Source of the DNA: Frigoribacterium sp. Leaf415
GTDB taxonomy: Bacteria > Actinomycetota > Actinomycetes > Actinomycetales > Microbacteriaceae
Direction of reading: 5' to 3'
NCBI RefSeq assembly: GCF_001424645.1
Contig: NZ_LMQR01000001.1
Span: 1,357,301 to 1,421,300 of the forward strand
Length of the DNA: 64,000 nt
Shown here: one piece after another, positions 24,115 through 32,785 of the stretch
Position numbering within the stretch: position 1 is the stretch's first letter
Layout: each line of letters starts with the position of its first letter
The notes under the pieces: model-generated
The model's input: only the letters and a program-made list of their open reading frames with translations
Database searches by the model: none
Told to the model about the DNA's origin: nothing
Made by a program: the position numbers and the translations under genes

Positions 24115-24957
24115 CTAAGACATAACAGGTTCATCGACCAGGGTTTCCAGTAGCCCTTGTGCTGTCAAGTGCGAGTGAGAACTGGAGGATCTGAACACGC
24201 CTAACAATGACTCTAAGCGGTCCATGTCTTCACTGTTGTCGACGGCATCCAAGAATATGATGTTTGCCTTACTCCATTTCGCGAGAGTTAAGTCGAACAA
24301 CGTCTTATTTGCAACTCCAACGACGTGAACACACGACGCTAAGACCCGCTGCACCAACGCGAATGAGGGGTCCAACCCGTATCGCTTGGAATTTAGTTCG
24401 GTTATACCTAAGGCGTGCATCGTCTCCGAATCCAACCCGCCCCGCCAGTGGACCATGGAGTGCCTGCATGTGCACGCGACCTCGAAGGCGTCGACTGCCG
24501 CTTTAAGCTCATCGTTATCTTTAACTTGAATACCGATAAACTTCTGAAGTTGCTGGGCAATGACACCCCGGGAGCTAAAGAGAGTCCGCTCGAGACTTGC
24601 TAGAGCAAGCATGTTGGACGGATACGACATCGCCGCCCCGAAGCTTATTGTGTCGCCCTTGATTCGTTCGATCGTCAAAGGACACACACCAGCTAGGAGG
24701 CTTAGCACGCCCCGGAAATAGGACTCGACACTGGCGACCGCGGCTACGACGACCATCTCGCCGAGCACATCTTGAGAAGATTTGTCCCCGGCGCCATCGC
24801 CTGCCGCGATTTTCGCGAGAACGCGGATCGACGCTTCAAATTCGTCAATCGGACTGACAAGCGCCCCGCTTGCCTCTCTGACACAATCAGAGATTTGCAT
24901 ATTTTCTGGCTGCGTGTCGCGGGAAACACTGACTAACGTGCGAGGCGCCTTACTCAT
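24115..24957 (-). CDS. HEPN-domain protein with Rx4H motif, candidate ribonuclease toxin/effector
   Basis: A 280-residue, mainly helical protein. The central helix ends in CTCRHSMVHWRG with Arg165 and His170 forming the Rx4H (R-H-x3-H) catalytic motif of HEPN ribonucleases. An earlier helix VAAVASVESYFRGVLSLL (about 71-88) matches the acidic/aromatic helix of the MAE_28990/RiboL-PSP-like HEPN groups. The family identification is by motif only. The ATG overlaps the stop of the upstream ATPase gene (ATGAGTAA, 24950-24957) with GGAAG nine bases upstream, so the pair is translationally coupled. A TTG at 24975 would add six residues. A likely role is RNA cleavage on infection, held or triggered by the ATPase; this is inference. 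Confidence 0.65.
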   Translation of the reverse strand: MSKAPRTLVSVSRDTQPENMQISDCVREASGALVSPIDEFEASIRVLAKIAAGDGAGDKSSQDVLGEMVVVAAVASVESYFRGVLSLLAGVCPLTIERIKGDTISFGAAMSYPSNMLALASLERTLFSSRGVIAQQLQKFIGIQVKDNDELKAAVDAFEVACTCRHSMVHWRGGLDSETMHALGITELNSKRYGLDPSFALVQRVLASCVHVVGVANKTLFDLTLAKWSKANIIFLDAVDNSEDMDRLESLLGVFRSSSSHSHLTAQGLLETLVDEPVMS

Positions 24958-26716
24958 AAACAAATTCTTCCGCAAGGGCCTTGATCGCTACAGCGCGCAC
25001 TGGCCCGATGTAATTCGTGCCAAGAAGTTTCTGACTGTCTTCGTCGAGGATGATGTCGTTTACGGTCAGCAACTCTCCTCCTGAAATAAGGCGTTGGGAG
25101 ATAGCTTCCGACAGGGGAAGTGCCTCGACGCTCTGTCGAAGCAGTTCCTCGTAGACAGAGACTTGAGGCAGGCTGGCCCCGCAATTTGAACAGAATCTTG
25201 CCTCAGGATTCTCCCGTTCGAAGCCGCACGCTGGACACGCACCAAGGTCAAGGCGACAACGTTCTAAGTAGTCCGGCCCTAGCAGGGTCGTGACTTGCCG
25301 TCGGACGCGAACGGTGTGTTGACGAGACAAAAGGCTCTCGACCGCATTAGCAGTGCTTGGATTTCGACCCAATGCGAGAGCATTTCCATCTAGCAACAGT
25401 GCATAATGCGGAACTATGACCTTGAACGATCGTTCACCGTTTGAGATGCGCGTAAGCTGTTGCCTGACCACGCCGGCGTACTCAAGGAAACCCAGCACAC
25501 GCTCCACCTCCGGCCCGAGGGGCTCTTGGAGAAGAATGCGAATGGCACGCTCATCGGTATCAGGATTTCGCTGTTCGTTGTACTCACGAATCGCGTTTAC
25601 ACAGGCGTCCACTAGCTCCCTTCCCACCTGAACAAAGTTCTTGTACCGGGGCAGCTTCGACTCAAGGGATGTGAACACCTTGAGCGCGTTGTGGGCTGTC
25701 TCACTCACCGCAGTGCTCGTGAACGTCAGTGTCGACGTCGGCGTGCTGTTGCGTTTCTTCTCAACCACTTGCGCGAGCATGGAGAGCATCGCGCGAGGCA
25801 ACCCAAAACTGGCCAGAGCAATAAAATCTAAGAGCCCGTCGCGTTGTTCTAGATCAGCAAAAACGTCGTGTGGAAGTCGCTTCTGAGCGATCTCTTTCAT
25901 GAGGTCGAGATATTGAACGTCGTCGGGTCGCAACCACACGTCGATTAGCTGCGCGTCATGACCGACGTGGAAGCGCGGTGTATAGCTTGTGACACCAGGG
26001 TAGACGGCTGCCTTGGAGCTAACGACGCGTGACCGGAGCCCACTGAATATCTCGAAGAATTCTCTCTGCTGCTCAGCCGCGAACGCATGCGCAGCATCGT
26101 CGAGGAGAAGGACCACCCTCCGACGCGAGGTCAAATCCGCGCACCTTTCCAGGAACTCGAGTACGCCGGTTAGGTCCAGCCGAGTTTCAGGGGCCTCATC
26201 GACCTGCCGCCTCTCAATCGCCGAAACGACGGCAGCCGCCTGTCGGCCATAGTCCTCGTCCAGATCGGGAGCCTCCAGACCCAGGTCGCTGAATGTAGAG
26301 AGCGCGCCGACAACAATCTGAGCTAGGACCCACTGACGAAATAGCGGCAGTGCTGTTGCGGATGTCTTGAATGTGGGTTCCAAGCTGATGGATTTGGAGT
26401 AGTTGACGTAAACCGGAAAAGCCCTGTCGCCTTCGATCGCGCCGAAGTAGGCAGACTTGAGGTAGGTGCTCTTGCCCGAACCTCTAGGTCCAATCAATAG
26501 GCGCTGTCCGCCTGATTCGAGAGCCTTTACGATCTCGCGCTCGCGAAACGAGAGGACAGTGAGCTGTTCCAGGTCTGAGCGACTGAGATCCTCAGCACGA
26601 AAGTTGCTTGCCAAGGAGTCTTCGTGCTCAAGTTCGTCGTAGGTTTCCAAGGACCTCTCCGCATTCTGATCGAGGCCGAGGCCAGTCGAGCTGTCGGCAA
26701 TGGTCCCATTATGCAC
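24950..26716 (-). CDS. P-loop ATPase (ORC/STAND-like) with C-terminal zinc ribbon
   Basis: Up to 588 residues. Walker A is GPRGSGKST (76-84), Walker B is VVLLLDDAAH (201-210), and a sensor-2-like GLPRAM lies at 305-310, as in ORC/Cdc6 and related AAA+ switch ATPases. A winged-helix-like region (about 345-450) follows, then a zinc ribbon with CPAC (494-497) and CSNC (509-512). No nuclease or transmembrane part is visible. Start is uncertain: GTG at 26716 lacks a clear ribosome site, while a TTG at 26650 has GGAG about six bases upstream and would give 566 residues, keeping Walker A. It forms a coupled pair with the HEPN gene inside the AT-rich island and is divergent from the SNF2 gene. Confidence 0.7.
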   Translation of the reverse strand: MHNGTIADSSTGLGLDQNAERSLETYDELEHEDSLASNFRAEDLSRSDLEQLTVLSFREREIVKALESGGQRLLIGPRGSGKSTYLKSAYFGAIEGDRAFPVYVNYSKSISLEPTFKTSATALPLFRQWVLAQIVVGALSTFSDLGLEAPDLDEDYGRQAAAVVSAIERRQVDEAPETRLDLTGVLEFLERCADLTSRRRVVLLLDDAAHAFAAEQQREFFEIFSGLRSRVVSSKAAVYPGVTSYTPRFHVGHDAQLIDVWLRPDDVQYLDLMKEIAQKRLPHDVFADLEQRDGLLDFIALASFGLPRAMLSMLAQVVEKKRNSTPTSTLTFTSTAVSETAHNALKVFTSLESKLPRYKNFVQVGRELVDACVNAIREYNEQRNPDTDERAIRILLQEPLGPEVERVLGFLEYAGVVRQQLTRISNGERSFKVIVPHYALLLDGNALALGRNPSTANAVESLLSRQHTVRVRRQVTTLLGPDYLERCRLDLGACPACGFERENPEARFCSNCGASLPQVSVYEELLRQSVEALPLSEAISQRLISGGELLTVNDIILDEDSQKLLGTNYIGPVRAVAIKALAEEFVYE

Positions 26717-26893
26717 AACACTTGATCAGACATTGAGCCCGCACGATCTCCACATGTTCGACTCAGGTGTTCTTGCAAGGACCACCTCAGAACATGCTTC
26801 GCGCGACGTCACATCGGCCAGCTTCGACTGGAGAGATACGCGTCTCGGCGGCGACCCGTATCTGTGTCGGCGGCGGCTGACATCATGGGCGAC

Positions 26894-29800
26894 ATGGACC
26901 TGGGCGACGAGTTCGACGTGCACGGCGGCTTCGTCGCCGGCGACGGTGCCGCGACTCGTGACGCCGTCAACGCCGACGACCCCGTCCACTCGACGGCCGT
27001 GCCGCTGGTCGACGCCGTCGACGTCATCCGGCTCGTCGGGCCCCGCGCCTTCAACCGGGCGAAAGAGTACGTCCGCGACTCAGCCGTGCTCACCACGGAA
27101 TGGCACCCGGCCGACGAGCGCCTCGAGGGCACCGTCCAGGGCGCCGAGTCGACGCCGTACCAGGTCGTCGTCGACCTGCGGGCGACCCGCGGCGAGTACA
27201 GCCGACCGGTCCGCAGCCGGTGCACCTGCCCGATCGGCGGCGACTGCAAGCACGTCGCGGCGACTCTGCTCCAGAGCAACTCCCGAGCCGTGGCCGATCG
27301 CAGTGCTCCGACACCCACCGTCGCCGACCTGACGACCGGGGGCGTGACCGCGCTCGGCGCTGCACGGACCGGCACGGGCGGGAGCGACTGGCGGTCGACG
27401 GTGGGTGCGATCGGGCAGCCGACCCGCGCCTCCTCGGCCCGGACGACCCGCATGGGTCTGCTGTTCGAACTGCGCGACCGGGCTCACTCGACCCGGGGGC
27501 GCGCGGTCGCGCCCTCCGCCCGCCGTCAGGGCGGACCGACGGTGCAGCGACTCGGCGTGCGGCCGGTCACCCTGAGCGGCACGGGCAACTGGGTGCGGGG
27601 CAACCTCACCTGGTCGTCGTTGCCGTACCAACTCAACCGGCTCGCCATCGACCCCGAGCACCACGCCTGGTTCGGCCAGTTCGCGGCGCTGCACCGGTCG
27701 GCCGTCTCGACCTACACGCCGGGCGACGCCGACTGGCTGTTCGTCGACGACTTCGGCAGCCCCCTGCTCTGGCCGCTGCTGGCCGAGGCCGAGCGCCTCG
27801 GCATCTCGCTCGTGACGGGCAAGCGCTCGACCGACGTCCTCGTCGGTGACGAGGCCCGGGTGACCGTCGACGCGGTGCGCGGCGATGACGGCTCGATGCT
27901 GCTGACCGCCGGGGTCACCGTCGACGGCGTGGCCCAGCGTGCGGAGTCGACCGGCGTGATCGCCGACCACGGGGTGTGGTGCGTCGCGCACGAACCTGCG
28001 CTGACCTTCACCCTCGCGCCGACCGCGGCCCCGCTCGACGACGAGCAACGCCGGCTCTTGACCGTCACGCCCGAGGTGGTCGTGCCCGCCGCCGACTCCG
28101 ACGAGTTCCTGCGCGACTACTACCCCACCCTGCGCCGGCGCGTCGACGTCGTCAGCTCGGACGCCTCGATCGAGTTCCCGACGATCGTGCCGCCCGTGCT
28201 GACGCTGACGGTCACCTTCGAGAAGGGGCAGGCGATACGGCTGACGTGGGGGTGGACGATCGACGGCACGCTGCGGCCGCCGACGGCGCACTCCCCCGTC
28301 CCCGACCTGGGCGAGCTCGACGTCGTCCCCCGCGATCAGGTGCTGAAGGGGGTGACCGCAGCCGAGTTCGCGACGGGCACGCTGCCCGCCCTCGAGGCGC
28401 GAACCGACCTGCAGGTCGACCTCGTCGGCACGCGGCCCGACTATCGCGAGCTGACCGACGAGCCACGTCTGACCATCACCACCATGCCGACCGACAAGCG
28501 CGACTGGTTCAACCTCGGCGTGCTGGTGACCGTCGAGGGACGGACCGTCCCCTTCACACCGCTCATCACCGCCCTCGCGAAGGGGCGGAAGAAGCTGCTG
28601 CTCGTCGACCACTCCTACCTCTCCCTCGACCACCCGGCCTTCGACGAGCTGAAGAGACTGATCGACGAGGCGTCGGCGCTCGACGAGTGGCAGGTCGCCC
28701 CGCGCATCAACCGCTACCAGGCGAGTCTCTGGTCCGAACTCGACGAACTCGCCGACGAGACCGTCCCCGCCGCCGAGTGGCAGCAGGCGGTCGGCGGGCT
28801 CCTGGCCCTCGCCGACGCCGGCGGCCTCGAGGCCGCCACGGCGATCCCCGTGCCGGCCGCGGTGGACGCGACCCTGCGCCCGTACCAGCACGAGGGGTTC
28901 GCCTGGCTCGCCTTCCTCCACGACCAGGGGCTCGGTGGCGTCCTGGCCGACGACATGGGGCTCGGCAAGACGCTGCAGACGCTCGCGCTCGTCGCACACG
29001 TGCGCGAGACCGAACGAGCCCGGGCCGGCGACCCCGCAGTCGCAGCCGCAGCCGCAGCCGGAGCCGTGTCGGACGGTCCGAGCATCCCGCCCGCACCCTT
29101 CCTCGTCGTCGCTCCGACCTCGGTGGTGTCGAACTGGGCGGCCGAGGCTGCACGGTTCACCCCGGGGCTGACCGTCCGGGCCGTGACCGCCACCCAGGCG
29201 AAGGGCGGGCGGGGGTCGGTGCACGACCTCGCGCAAGGTGCCGACGTCGTCGTGACCTCGTACGCACTGTTCCGCCTCGACTTCGCCGCGTACCAGGCCG
29301 AAGGCTGGGCGGGGCTGATCCTCGACGAGGCGCAGTTCGTCAAGAACCGCGCCTCGCAGGCTCACCGTTGCGCGGTCGACCTCGACGTGCCGTTCAAGCT
29401 CGCGATCACCGGAACGCCGCTCGAGAACAGCCTCACCGACCTGTGGTCGCTGCTGCACGTCGTGGCACCCGGCCTGCTCGGCAGCAGCGTCCGGTTCGCC
29501 GACGACTACGTCAAACCGATCACGACGGGCGAGGCGCCTGACCTGCTGCAGAAGCTGCGCAAGCGCATCCGACCGTTGATGATGCGCCGCACGAAAGAGC
29601 AGGTCGCCTCCGACCTGCCGGCCAAGCAAGAGCAGGTGCTGCGCGTCGACCTCGACCCCGCGCACCGCGACCTCTACGACGCCTTCCTGCAGCGTGAACG
29701 GCAGAAGCTGCTCGGCCTGATGGACGACCTCGACCGCAACCGGTTCATCGTCTTCCGGTCGCTCACCTTGCTGCGACTGCTGTCGCTCGACGCCTCGCTC

Positions 29801-30334
29801 GTCGACGAGGCCTACGCCGACATCCCCTCGGCGAAGCTCGACCAGCTGCTCGACGAACTCGAGGACGTCGTCGCCGAGGGGCATCGTGCGCTGATCTTCA
29901 GCCAGTTCACGACCTTCCTGCACAAGGTCGCCGCGCGACTCGAACAGCGTGGGGTCGCCTTCGAGTACCTCGACGGGTCGACCCGGCGTCGGGGCGAGGT
30001 GATCGACCGGTTCAAGACGGGCGACGCCCCGGCGTTCCTGATCAGCCTCAAGGCCGGCGGGTTCGGGCTCAACCTCACCGAGGCCGACTACGTCTTCATC
30101 CTGGACCCGTGGTGGAACCCGGCGACCGAGGCCCAGGCCGTCGACCGCACGCACCGCATCGGCCAGACGGACAACGTCATGGTCTACCGGATGATCGCGA
30201 ACGACACCATCGAAGAGAAGGTGCTGGCCCTCCAGGCGCAGAAGTCGCAGCTCTTCGACGCCGTCATGGACGACGACGCCGTGTTCAGCGCGGCACTCAC
30301 CGCCGACGACATCCGCGGCCTGCTCGACGCCTGA
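26894..30334 (+). CDS. SNF2/RapA-type helicase with N-terminal SWIM zinc finger
   Basis: A protein of about 1146 residues. Near the N-terminus CTCPIGGDCKH gives the SWIM zinc motif (CxCx5CxH). The C-terminal half is an SNF2 ATPase: DDMGLGKTLQTLAL (Walker A), LILDEAQFVKN (DEAQ box), ITGTPLENSLTDLWSLL, then the helicase C-terminal domain ending YRMIANDTIEEKVLALQ. Such proteins are dsDNA translocases that remodel nucleoprotein or RNA polymerase complexes. Starts at 26864 (GTG), 26885 and 26894 (ATG) are in frame; the last was preferred because a CATCAT box is seven bases upstream. It borders the AT-rich island. Confidence 0.85.
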   Translation: MDLGDEFDVHGGFVAGDGAATRDAVNADDPVHSTAVPLVDAVDVIRLVGPRAFNRAKEYVRDSAVLTTEWHPADERLEGTVQGAESTPYQVVVDLRATRGEYSRPVRSRCTCPIGGDCKHVAATLLQSNSRAVADRSAPTPTVADLTTGGVTALGAARTGTGGSDWRSTVGAIGQPTRASSARTTRMGLLFELRDRAHSTRGRAVAPSARRQGGPTVQRLGVRPVTLSGTGNWVRGNLTWSSLPYQLNRLAIDPEHHAWFGQFAALHRSAVSTYTPGDADWLFVDDFGSPLLWPLLAEAERLGISLVTGKRSTDVLVGDEARVTVDAVRGDDGSMLLTAGVTVDGVAQRAESTGVIADHGVWCVAHEPALTFTLAPTAAPLDDEQRRLLTVTPEVVVPAADSDEFLRDYYPTLRRRVDVVSSDASIEFPTIVPPVLTLTVTFEKGQAIRLTWGWTIDGTLRPPTAHSPVPDLGELDVVPRDQVLKGVTAAEFATGTLPALEARTDLQVDLVGTRPDYRELTDEPRLTITTMPTDKRDWFNLGVLVTVEGRTVPFTPLITALAKGRKKLLLVDHSYLSLDHPAFDELKRLIDEASALDEWQVAPRINRYQASLWSELDELADETVPAAEWQQAVGGLLALADAGGLEAATAIPVPAAVDATLRPYQHEGFAWLAFLHDQGLGGVLADDMGLGKTLQTLALVAHVRETERARAGDPAVAAAAAAGAVSDGPSIPPAPFLVVAPTSVVSNWAAEAARFTPGLTVRAVTATQAKGGRGSVHDLAQGADVVVTSYALFRLDFAAYQAEGWAGLILDEAQFVKNRASQAHRCAVDLDVPFKLAITGTPLENSLTDLWSLLHVVAPGLLGSSVRFADDYVKPITTGEAPDLLQKLRKRIRPLMMRRTKEQVASDLPAKQEQVLRVDLDPAHRDLYDAFLQRERQKLLGLMDDLDRNRFIVFRSLTLLRLLSLDASLVDEAYADIPSAKLDQLLDELEDVVAEGHRALIFSQFTTFLHKVAARLEQRGVAFEYLDGSTRRRGEVIDRFKTGDAPAFLISLKAGGFGLNLTEADYVFILDPWWNPATEAQAVDRTHRIGQTDNVMVYRMIANDTIEEKVLALQAQKSQLFDAVMDDDAVFSAALTADDIRGLLDA

Positions 30335-30344
30335 CCCGGAACGG

Positions 30345-30442
30345 GCCGGTGCCGGCGCCGGGCGCCGGGTGCCCGTGCCGGCGCCGGGTGCCGGGTGCCG
30401 GGTGCCGGGCGCCGGGTGCCGGGCGCCGGGTGCCGGGTGCCT
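30345..30442. repeat. Degenerate tandem heptamer array (GCCGGGT / GCCGGGC)
   Basis: About 13 near-perfect copies of a 7-base unit run from just after the SNF2 stop codon to the hairpin at 30453. The two unit forms differ in the last base only. Seven is not a multiple of three, and no gene crosses it. Confidence 0.8.
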
Positions 30443-30452
30443 TCCCTGCCGG

Positions 30453-30512
30453 ACGGGCGGGTTCGTCGACGGCGGTCGCTCTCGAGCGACCGCGTCCGAC
30501 GAACCCGCCCGT
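30453..30512. terminator. Nested hairpin of the GGGCGGGTTCG family
   Basis: ACGGGCGGGTTCGTCG (30453-30468) pairs perfectly with 30497-30512. Inside it CGGTCGCT (30473-30480) pairs with AGCGACCG (30485-30492). It lies between the convergent ends of the SNF2 gene (30334) and the ABM gene (30529). Confidence 0.8.
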
Positions 30513-30528
30513 TGCCGCGGGGCGCGCG

Positions 30529-30828
30529 TCAGCCCAGCGACACCGTCTCGGCGAAGGTGCGGGTCGTCGGCGGGGCGAGCAGCACCTCGGGCAGACGGTT
30601 CGCCCCCTCGGGGGTGGCCCGCCAGGCGACGTAGGCGTCGTGGTCGGCCGACGAGGCCCAGGTCTCGACGACGATCATCACCGACGGGTCGGCGTCGTCG
30701 ATCAGCACCTCGAGCCCCTCGCAGCCGGGCCAGGCGCGCGTGGCGACGAGGGTCTCGCGGGCGATCTCGTGAGCGAGGTCGAGCCGGGCGGGGTCGACGT
30801 GGAGTTCGAGGTGGACGATGGTGGGCAT
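30529..30828 (-). CDS. Antibiotic biosynthesis monooxygenase (ABM) domain protein
   Basis: A 99-residue ABM-fold protein: the first strand MPTIVHLELHVDP, the Arg-rich helix, and FVxEtW-like strand MIVVETWASSADHDAYVAW are typical of ABM/YgiN-type quinol monooxygenases (usually 95-110 residues). These are small dimeric cytoplasmic proteins acting without cofactor. AAGGAA lies about six bases before the ATG. Its neighbour upstream on the same strand is a molybdopterin oxidoreductase, 98 bases away, with a motif copy at 30906 in between. Confidence 0.82.
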   Translation of the reverse strand: MPTIVHLELHVDPARLDLAHEIARETLVATRAWPGCEGLEVLIDDADPSVMIVVETWASSADHDAYVAWRATPEGANRLPEVLLAPPTTRTFAETVSLG

Positions 30829-30926
30829 GGTGGTTCCTTCGATCGGGCGGCGACCCCGGGAGCGGGCCGCGCGGCGGACGGGCCGCGACCTCCCACCCTG
30901 GCACCCGCGCCTCCTCGTCCGCCGGG

Positions 30927-32582
30927 TCAGGCGACGTCGACGGTCACGCGATGCCACCCCTCGGCCCCGTTCGGAGCCGGCTGCACGTATGCCTCGGGTT
31001 GCCACGTGCCGTCCGTGCCCTGCGCCCGCACGTCGATGGTGTGCGACCCCGACCCGGCCGCCCCGGCGTCCCACCGGTAGACCCACTGGCGCCAGGTGTC
31101 GGCCGACACCGAGTCGGCCAGCGTCGCGTCGAGCCACGAGCCGCCGTCGATCCGCACCTGGACCGCCTCGACCCCGGTGTGCGGCTGCCAGGCCACGCCC
31201 GCGATCGACACCGTCCCCGCGTCCACCGATCCCCCGTCGCGGGGCACGTCGATGCGTGATTCGAGCTTGACCGGCCCGAGGGCGTCCCAGCCTCGCGGCG
31301 TCCAGTAGCCCTCGGCGTCGGCGAAGCGGGTGACCTCCATCTCGACGACCCACTTGGTCGCCGACACGTAGCCGAACAGGCCGGGCACGACCATCCGCAC
31401 CGGGAAGCCGTGCTCGATCGGCAGCGGCTGGCCGTTCATGCCGACCGCGAGCAGCGCGTCGGTGCCCTCGTCCTGCAGCACGTCGAGCGGGGTGCCGGCC
31501 GAGAAGCCGTCGATGCTGCGGGACAGCACCATGTCGGCGCCACCGTTCGGACCCGCCCGGTCGAGCAGCGAGCGGATCGGGTAGCCGAGCCAGAGCGCGT
31601 TGCCGATGAGGTCGCCGCCGACGTCGTTCGAGACGCAGCTGAGGGTCGCCATGTGCTCCTCGAGCGGCAGGGCGAGCAGCTCGTCGAACGAGATCGACAC
31701 CTCGCGATCGACCAGGCCGTGGATGCGCAGGCTCCAGTCGGCCGGGTCGATCGACGGCACCTGGAGGGCCGTGTCGATGCGGTAGAAGTCGGCGTTGGGC
31801 GTGACGTAGGGCGTGATTCCCTCGACGTCCAGGGAGGCGCCGGCCGGCACCGCGGTCTCGGTCACACTCGCGCGCGGCAGCGTCAGGGCACGCCGCAGCG
31901 CCGCCGCGTTCGCGCGGCCCGCGTTCACCACGCGCGCCCCCGTGCCGACGACGACCGCGGCCACGCCGGCCACCACCGTGTAGGTCAGGAACGACCGGCG
32001 CTCGAGCCCGGGCCCGCGCAGCGGCGGGACGGGCTGCGTCTGCTCGGCCCACCCGGGCGACGTCGAAAAGACCCACCGACGGAGGCGCGAGGCGAGCTTG
32101 TCGACGAGCAGCACGGCTGCGAAGGTGCCGACGAGGCTCGGGATGGCGTCCACCTGGCCGGCGTCCGCGCGGGTCAGGACGGCGATCACGGCGAGCGCCC
32201 CGCCCGCCACGAAGGCGATCTTGCCGATCGGCTGGCGGCGGTACTCGCCGTAGCCGGCCGCGCCGGTGATGACGACGAGCAGCACGCCCATCAGCACGAA
32301 GAGGGCGACCTTGTCGCCGGTGCCGAACAGCGACACCATGGTGTCCTTCACGCCGGCGGGGGCGAGGTCGATGACCGCTGAGCCGACGGCGAAGAGCGGG
32401 CTGCCGGTGGGTCCGGTGACGAGGGCGACGACCTCGGCGGCGGCGAGGAACGCGGCCATCGACACGACGCCGGCGAGTGCGGCCCACAGGCCGGCGGCGC
32501 GGGGGGTCATCGGGTCGCCGGGCCCGGGCGTCGGGGCGGGGTCGGGCGTCGCCGACTCGGGTGGGGACAGGCGGACCGACAT
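30927..32582 (-). CDS. Membrane-anchored molybdopterin oxidoreductase (sulfite-oxidase-like)
   Basis: A 551-residue protein. The N-terminal third has about four to five transmembrane helices (for example LWAALAGVVSMAAFLAAAEV and VALFVLMGVLLVVITGAAG). An RRSF motif (ERRSFLTYTVVAGVAAVVV) starts a further TM/anchor. The soluble part is a sulfite oxidase-type Mo-cofactor domain with the cofactor cysteine in TLSCVSNDVGGDLIG and GFPVRMVVPGLFGYVSATKW, then a Mo-co dimerisation domain (WQPHTGVEAVQVRIDGG). It should act outside the membrane on sulfite, sulfoxides or other small substrates. A TACCCT box is six bases before the ATG. Confidence 0.88.
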   Translation of the reverse strand: MSVRLSPPESATPDPAPTPGPGDPMTPRAAGLWAALAGVVSMAAFLAAAEVVALVTGPTGSPLFAVGSAVIDLAPAGVKDTMVSLFGTGDKVALFVLMGVLLVVITGAAGYGEYRRQPIGKIAFVAGGALAVIAVLTRADAGQVDAIPSLVGTFAAVLLVDKLASRLRRWVFSTSPGWAEQTQPVPPLRGPGLERRSFLTYTVVAGVAAVVVGTGARVVNAGRANAAALRRALTLPRASVTETAVPAGASLDVEGITPYVTPNADFYRIDTALQVPSIDPADWSLRIHGLVDREVSISFDELLALPLEEHMATLSCVSNDVGGDLIGNALWLGYPIRSLLDRAGPNGGADMVLSRSIDGFSAGTPLDVLQDEGTDALLAVGMNGQPLPIEHGFPVRMVVPGLFGYVSATKWVVEMEVTRFADAEGYWTPRGWDALGPVKLESRIDVPRDGGSVDAGTVSIAGVAWQPHTGVEAVQVRIDGGSWLDATLADSVSADTWRQWVYRWDAGAAGSGSHTIDVRAQGTDGTWQPEAYVQPAPNGAEGWHRVTVDVA

Positions 32583-32588
32583 GGGCTC

Positions 32589-32594
32589 AGGGTA
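32589..32594 (-). promoter_or_regulatory. Leaderless -10 box TACCCT
   Basis: On the minus strand TACCCT, six bases, then the ATG at 32582. Confidence 0.55.
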
Positions 32595-32785
32595 CGACGC
32601 GTGGCTCGGGAACCGCCTGCGTCCTCGGGTGCCGGCCCGCGCCTCCTCGCCGTGAGGCCGTGGGGCGGACGCCCTCCCGCGTTTCGGGGCCGTGACGATG
32701 TGCGGCCGCCTCTTCCGTCGCCGCGACGACCGGAGCAGGATGACCGGAACGCCCGAGACACACCGATGCGCCCCCGGAGGTCAGC

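Larger units (their letters stand above)
23930..26860. other. AT-richer genomic island carrying an ATPase/HEPN gene pair
   Basis: From about 23930 the sequence changes from strongly GC-rich to near-balanced composition and returns to GC-rich by about 26870. The two genes inside use AT-ending codons that neighbours avoid. None of the roughly 43 dispersed motif copies falls in it. No integrase, transposase, tRNA or clear flanking direct repeat was seen. The 400 bases between pgmB (23713) and the HEPN gene (24115) hold the pgmB promoter region on the left and otherwise nothing recognisable except a weak hairpin at 24090-24105. Confidence 0.75.

Noticed and set aside
26527..26778. Alternative 83-residue frame at the ATPase gene start (MSDQVLCIMGPL...)
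   Set aside because: It lacks domain features and runs out of frame with the Walker A region; it was considered because the ATPase start is unclear.
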